Assembly (NCBI GenBank): GCA_032207245.1 | Contig: CM063505.1 | Location: forward strand, 169,057,890 to 169,121,889 | Length of the DNA stretch: 64,000 nucleotides | From: Pardosa pseudoannulata | Lineage: Eukaryota > Arthropoda > Arachnida > Araneae > Lycosidae | Direction of reading: 5' to 3' | Part shown: one piece after another, positions 58,603 through 64,000 of the stretch | Layout: every line of letters begins with the position of its first letter | Numbering within the stretch: the first letter of the stretch is position 1 | The notes under the pieces: generated by a model | Database searches by the model: none | What the model was told of the DNA's origin: nothing | What the model saw: the letters and a program-made list of their open reading frames with translations, nothing else | Translations under genes and position numbers: made by a program

Positions 58603-58904
58603 ACCTAGGCAGATGACACAATCACACACATGGTTAATTTTCTTTCCATGAAAGGTCTTTATAGAATTTTGGTGGGTAGTCAGTCCCCTAAATCCTCCCC
58701 CCTGCCTACGACCTTGTCTCCAGATCTTGCTTAATTGTCAATAATTTGATTCACTTGTAGGAATTTATATTTAATCTGATTCAGATATTAGGTTTGGTTG
58801 CTGTGTACAGAAAAATTGAGTTTTATATAAATATATAACACAAAATGGTAACACACATTGAACTGCCTTGATAAATTATAATATTCTATGTGTATGCCTT
58901 AGTC

Positions 58905-59660
58905 CAGTGATTCCCAAACATTTCTGACAATGAACCCTTTATTGTAGAAAACATTTTACCATGAACCCAAAGTGAAATATAAATACATAACTTTTATAAT
59001 TTTAAATTTAATTCTTTTAATACTAAGATAAAAATAAAATGTAAATGAAACATTCTGATATTTAAAGTAGTATTTACTAAAACAATTACCTTGTTCTTTA
59101 AACTGTAATAAGATTATTCTTCATTATTATTGAGTGGATGGATGAGCTTGACGGATTATGGAGTTTATGTTTGGCTCTATGCTTGTAATATTTGCAAGTC
59201 TCCATACTAATTTCCAGTTTTGTTTTTATTTATTTATTTATTTTGTAATGAGGCTCATAACTATAAATCTGCATTCTACTAAATAGGAAAATAACAACTT
59301 CTGTACAGTGATCCAGGGCATAAAATTAGTACATTTCTGCAACCATAATTTATAGTAGCCTTGTTCAAGCAAATCCAAATTTATTAATAATAAGTTCCTC
59401 CTGCATCAGTATGGATTAATTTGAGTATGTAGATTTACTTACAAAGGGTCCAAGACCCAATCAGAGGTAACCTAGTAGAGAATTTCTTAAAATCATTGTT
59501 GTGTTATAAAAGTAATCGAATATTCATTTCAATTTCAGTAAAAAAAAAAAAAAAAAAGATAATATACTAATTTATTTGTCTGCATCCCGTCCTCCAAATT
59601 TTATTTACCATGGACCCCTCAGCAGTAATATAGATTCCTGGGGATGTATAGGTACCACTG
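58905..59660. mobile_element. Degraded hAT-like element
   Basis: The left end CAGTGATTCCCAAACATT and the right end (reverse complement CAGTGGTACCTATACATCC) share the hAT CAGTG start and partial homology. The flanking octamers CCTTAGTC and CCATAATG match at only 5 positions, as expected for an old copy. The stretch contains a poly-A run (59539-59557) and no coding sequence. Confidence 0.45.
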
Positions 59661-59887
59661 CCATAATGACACCAAATGTTATATCATAAAAACTCTTTAA
59701 ATGAATTTTTCATGTGAAATCCCAAACTTTTTTGGTATAAACCTAGTTTTAACAAATGTTCATTTAAATATTGCTTTTGATGATGTTCAAAACTTTTATT
59801 TATCTTCTAAAAATATAAAATATTTCACCTTTTGAAAAACTAAATTACCATCTTACTCACTTTTAAAGCTTTGAAATATATATAAGA

Positions 59888-60020
59888 CAGTACTTCTTAA
59901 ACTATTTTCAGTCATGACCCCTTTATATGACTGAGAATTTTTCAAAATCTCAGATATCATATATAAAATAATAATAAAATAAATATTTCCCACTAAGTTT
60001 TTTAAATTTTTTAATAAACA

Positions 60021-60071
<51 letters not shown>

Positions 60072-60538
60072 TACTTGAGAATTTGTATAAAGTATGTATA
60101 TATTAATGTTATAAAATCAAGTTTTAATGAAAGAAATTTCCTTGCATTAAAACTTTTGGACTAAAATAGCTGCATAGAAAATTAAATTTTCATGTAAGAT
60201 TTGACAATGCTGTTGGTGATGTTCAATATCATTGAAAAATCTTGTACAAAGATTTCACAATACTGTTAACTTACACCAAAATTTGACAATGACAATAAAA
60301 ATATTGGTTGCTATTATAGACAATGCCAAAAATAAAGTATCTTCAACATCAAATAATTCTTGTATTTAATAAACATTAAATCTATAAAAAAATCAGTTTT
60401 TATGATTATAAGACATTCATTCACAGAAGAATGTTAAAACATATATTTTTTAAAATTTTTAAGTCAAAAATTTTTTTTAACTCTAACAGTTTGCTTTTGA
60501 CCTTTGTTGGAGTTGAAGTTATAGTTTAAGAAGTGCTG
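59888..60538. mobile_element. Non-autonomous hAT element with perfect 8-bp target duplication
   Basis: The termini are imperfect inverted repeats (CAGTACTTCTTAAACTAT on the left, CAGCACTTCTTAAACTAT on the right, reverse-complemented). They are flanked by identical 8-bp duplications ATATAAGA at 59880-59887 and 60539-60546. No transposase frame is present. A (TA)n(TG)n microsatellite sits inside at 60021-60066. The element ends 54 bp past the zinc-finger stop codon and so probably lies in that 3' UTR. Confidence 0.88.
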
Positions 60539-60592
60539 ATATAAGACATGCACATAATAGATTAAAATCCTGTAGTTAATTATGTTCATCTA

Positions 60593-61032
60593 TCATAAAT
60601 CAAATCCCTTTGATAAGGCATAGTTGATATCTAAATCCTTACTGTCAGGATGTTTGACTTTCATATGACTTTTAACATGACATAACTGTGTTGAACGATA
60701 ATCACATATGAGGCACTTAAAAGGTTTTTCTCCTGTATGGATTCTCATGTGTTTCTGCAATTCAATTCGTTGTCCAAAGCCTTTAGAACAAATCTGGCAG
60801 ACAAAAGGTTTTTCACCAGTATGAATGAGCATATGCCGCTTGACATGGGATTTGTACAAAAATCCTTTACCACAGTAAGAACAATTATAAAGTGATTTGC
60901 CTGATTGGATGTCCAACTGGCAATTCAATGTAGCATCTTCATCGTTTCCTCTGGAGACAAATTTTGCACCTCTTAAAACATTTGCTTCTGAGAAAGAATG
61001 AATCACTGAATTCAGCATTGGAAACGTTTCTC
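60593..61032 (-). CDS. C2H2 zinc-finger protein, 3'-terminal coding exon
   Basis: Read on the - strand, an acceptor (TATTTTAG, ending at 61033) opens an exon whose frame is already open before the first ATG (61018), reading ETFP then MLNS. The exon is therefore probably internal-start coding sequence of a longer protein. From that Met it encodes 141 residues with three C2H2 fingers: C46/C49/H62/H66, C74/C77/H90/H94 and C102/C105/H118/H123. Canonical TGEKPF linkers join them, and a short tail ends at a stop (60593-60595). Such arrays bind DNA in the nucleus, usually as transcription factors, and the target cannot be read here. Upstream exons were not found in 61.0-64.0 kb. If translation instead starts at 61018 the protein would be complete but small. 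Confidence 0.85.
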
Positions 61033-63009
61033 CTAAAATAAATTATAAAAGTTTATAAAATTAGTAAAGATTACACTAATATGTTTGAAGTATATGACAA
61101 AATAGGTTTCTTAAATATTATAAATGCTACATTAAAATACAGAAAGGATATTATATTTCCTTAAAGGAAAATTGTGTGTTCAAGGTAATAAAATGTTACT
61201 TTTCGATTTAAGAATACCTTACAAATTGACCTTAAAGTTCTTACCAAATGATAAATCCTTTGCAAAAGTTAAAAAAACACCTGGAGTTTAGTGAGGCTTT
61301 GATGAAAAACATAAACTTATTTCAGAAAAAAATTTAAATTTTTACGCAAATGTTATACCTAAATTTATTACATTTAATTAAAATCACAGACATAATTTAA
61401 CTCTTAAATGTTTAACCCTCTGGCTGCTTATCTCGTGATTTCCGCGGGCATTTGCTTTTCTTCCTTTTTTTAAGAAGCGCATCCCACTTCTTCACCATTT
61501 AACCAGTGAAATAAATTATATACATTATTAGGCATTTAATTATATAATAAAAAGAATATGAGTAGAACTGTAGTTACATTAGGTAGTATAATTATAATTA
61601 TATCATGCAATAAATAGAAATTAACTGTAATTCAATTGAAATTTATTAAAAAAAATTTTTTTGTGATAACATCTGAAACTGGTTTTTTTGACAGTTTAAT
61701 TTCTCACGATAAAGTCTACATAAATCTTTCCTAGAAAGAAAAAGTGCATGTTCCATTTTTTTTAATATATATAGTTTTAAAATGTACAAATTTGAACCAA
61801 ATTTGAAAAGTACAAATTTGAACCGATTTTGATTAACAAATTGAGCAGTCAGAGGGTTAATAGCTATCCATTATTGTTATTGCAGCATAGATTATACAAC
61901 CACAGTAAGACTTCATATAAAAAAAATTATATATTTATTTATTATACATAGCATAAAATATAATTTATATGTATATACAATATTTATGTTTGGAAATTCT
62001 TAAACTTCATAAGTATGATCATGTGTATTTCATTGTTTAAATATTGTAATAAAAACATTACAGATATCACTAAATGAAAATAGATTTTCTTACTTTATCA
62101 CTTTGAGCAGAATAGAAAAACATAAATAATATTGTAAATCAAGGAAAAACTTGAACAAGCTGCACTTCTGAGGAAGGTGGCTATTTTGATCATAAATGAT
62201 AATAAACTTTTAAGAGTTTTGTTGCTCTATCAACCAAGGTGTAGCTAAACGGCTAATTTTAACAAGAAATTAAATTTGAATAGACTGAACATCAAGTTTA
62301 GTTAATTTATAAAATGTCATTACAATACAATACAAGTATTACTATGAGTAATACTAGTATTATGATACAATTCGAGTAATTACAATATACTGATACACAG
62401 AAAAATGACTTCAAATTTTAAAAATTAAGATTGTCATAAAGTTATCTTTAAGATACAATCTACTGTGACAAACATATATTATTACAATTCATGCTTTGGT
62501 CAAAACAATAATTACTATAACAATAATTAGGGAAATCAAATTTATCAATGTACTATTTTTAAAAAAAGCCAAAAAACACAAAATTATTTTTTATTTATTT
62601 TTTAAATTCAGCTGACTTTAAAAGCCCTGTTTCATATGTTCTAATATAACATACGAGTATTAACATCATATACCATACATTACTATATATTCATACACCT
62701 TAAATCATTCAATGAGGTTTTATATCAATATTTAGACAGTGTTGAAACTACTCCTTTAATGTTTGAAATGGATACTACATGCCTTTAAGCAAATACACAA
62801 ATACACTATATGCATGTACTTAAACAGAAAACAATGGACTTTTTGTTAGAATTAATTACAGGCTTTATTTTTCTATATTTAATTAATGATTTATACTTTA
62901 AATATATATGATTCACTTGGAAATTGTAACACATCCATTATTTGAAAATTGCTTCAAATTTCTTTATTTTTAGGAGAAATTAACCTATTAACTAAAATTC
63001 ATATATGGT
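61033..63009. other. Presumed intron or upstream region of the zinc-finger gene
   Basis: AT-rich with one piggyBac-type MITE (61416-61856). No further finger-encoding exon is visible on the - strand. Confidence 0.45.
61416..61856. mobile_element. piggyBac-type MITE (441 bp)
   Basis: TTAA flanks (61412-61415, 61857-61860) enclose inverted termini CCCTCTGGCTGCT and CCCTCTGACTGCT. It lies about 400 bp upstream of the zinc-finger exon acceptor on that gene's strand, so it is probably intronic. Confidence 0.78.
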
Positions 63010-63042
63010 GGGTATATATATGTATATATGTGTATATATGTG

Positions 63043-63080
<38 letters not shown>
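63010..63080. repeat. (TATG)n/(TA)n/(TG)n microsatellite
   Basis: A compound microsatellite directly bordering the candidate LTR that starts at 63081. A (AT)n tract follows that element at 63391-63446. Confidence 0.9.
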
Positions 63081-63083
<3 letters not shown>

Positions 63084-63388
63084 CAGGATTTAAATTGTAG
63101 ATTAATTTTAAAAGATTTTAATTAAGGGATTCAGTACTGGAAGTGACGCGGCATGATAAATTAGCCACATAAATACAGCTCACGCGCAGTGATCTGGAGC
63201 AGAGAGCAGAGCAGTGTGCACATTCCACGGACAGAGCTGTGGCTACCCGAAGCAGCTAAGCCTGCCTTTGTTAAAAGTTGCACTTCTGAGCACCAATATG
63301 CGACACCATTGAAGATGATTGATGAGTAATGAGATTGAATAAAGGTTGAAAACAATGTCAGGACTCTAGTGTCGTTTAGTGGAACGTG

Positions 63389-63392
<4 letters not shown>
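63081..63392 (+). mobile_element. Candidate solo LTR or non-autonomous element between microsatellites
   Basis: A GC-richer, non-repetitive block begins TGTCAGGATTTAAA at the end of a (TG)n run and ends GAACGTGTCA at the start of a (AT)n run. AATAAAGG lies near 63337, about 55 bp before the end. TG...CA ends and a late polyadenylation signal suggest an LTR, but no second copy is available. Confidence 0.35.
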
Positions 63393-63449
<57 letters not shown>

Positions 63450-63978
63450 TTCAAATACCAAAATAATGTACATTTAGCTAGAATTTAACTATGATAATAA
63501 GCTTCATTTTCCTTATAAAATTTAATCAATCCTGTATACTTAAATGTATCTGGTCTATACTTACTTACAATAACATTCACAATAAATTTTAAAAATAGAA
63601 AATAGAATTAATTTAAAGAAGATGAATGATAAATGTTACAAATAATTGCAATAATTCAATAAACTTCATATAAGTTTGCTTTATTCTATTCGAAACAATT
63701 ATGCAATAAAAATTAAAATCAACCATAATTACAAATTATATTCAATAAAAATTGATTCAAGCACAGCTGATATGCAATAAATACATTTAAGTAATGACAA
63801 TGAAGAATATATCCTTTAAACCATATGATAAGATAGTAGAATTTCCCTAAAAGTTTAATAGAATGAACATTATAAAACTAATTGTTATTGTGCATAGCTA
63901 TGCATATAACATTTAATCAACACAAACATACAAAAAAAAAAAAAAAAAAACATTACCTATCAATATCCCTTATAAGTC

Positions 63979-64000
63979 TCTCTCTCTCTCTCTCTCTATA
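63979..64000. repeat. (TC)n microsatellite at the window edge
   Basis: About ten TC units run into the window end. On the - strand a possible donor (GATAG followed by GTAATG near 63958) lies next to it, so a leader exon of the zinc-finger gene cannot be excluded. Confidence 0.8.

Larger units (their letters stand above)
57260..58716. mobile_element. Non-autonomous hAT-like element (outer), hosting a second element
   Basis: The left end CAGGGTCGTAG and right end (reverse complement CAAGGTCGTAG) are flanked by TCTCTAGA (57252-57259) and TCTCCAGA (58717-58724), a 7/8 target duplication. Both ends continue into G-rich tracts. A second hAT-like element lies inside at 57365-58152. Confidence 0.75.

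Overview
The window is nuclear DNA of an animal, most likely an arthropod and possibly an arachnid such as a spider. It is AT-rich, has small coding exons separated by introns of 1 to 9.5 kb with GT/AG junctions, has AATAAA polyadenylation signals, and carries a very high load of tRNA-derived SINEs, hAT, piggyBac, Tc1/mariner and Helitron elements, solo LTRs, satellites and microsatellites. No bacterial features are present. The arthropod assignment rests on the desaturase proteins and the repeat types and is an inference.

Genes. Two paralogous acyl-CoA delta-9 desaturase genes lie in tandem on the + strand. Gene 1 (coding exons 16944-17130, 21135-21265, 23336-23541, 25767-26235) encodes 330 residues. 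Gene 2 (40212-40395, 49862-49992, 52554-52759, 54008-54458) encodes 323 residues. Both keep all three histidine boxes and share the same intron phases (1, 0, 2) and identical lengths for the two middle exons, so they arose by duplication of an intron-bearing gene. Both would be ER membrane enzymes adding a cis double bond to saturated fatty acyl-CoA. Each ATG lies just after a splice acceptor, so both genes have an upstream non-coding exon. A GC-rich palindromic CCAAT cluster at 8971-9017 with a possible donor at 9204 is the best promoter candidate for gene 1. On the - strand at the right end, 60593-61032 is the last coding exon of a three-finger C2H2 zinc-finger gene whose upstream exons were not found.

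Layout. 1-8.5 kb: SINEs, a hAT element inside a SINE, a piggyBac MITE, a 174-bp tandem repeat and a 62-bp satellite. 8.5-26.5 kb: gene 1 with its putative promoter, comparatively poor in transposons (two piggyBac-type elements, two MITEs, two full SINEs). 26.9-36 kb: mariner and Tc1 transposase relics, one nested in a hAT element. 36.5-40.1 kb: a two-copy repeat and a ~146-bp satellite that ends about 100 bp before the first coding exon of gene 2. 40.2-54.5 kb: gene 2, whose introns hold a 203-bp satellite, microsatellites, two solo LTRs, two Helitrons pointing away from each other and several SINEs. 54.5-64 kb: a small hAT element, a third Helitron, nested hAT elements, the zinc-finger exon with a hAT element 54 bp past its stop, a piggyBac-type MITE and microsatellites.

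The main results beyond the genes are structural: nested insertions datable by their target-site duplications, complementary deletion halves of one Tc1 family within 4 kb, a piggyBac deletion derivative that still encodes the cysteine-rich tail of the transposase, and Helitrons carrying tRNA-like segments.
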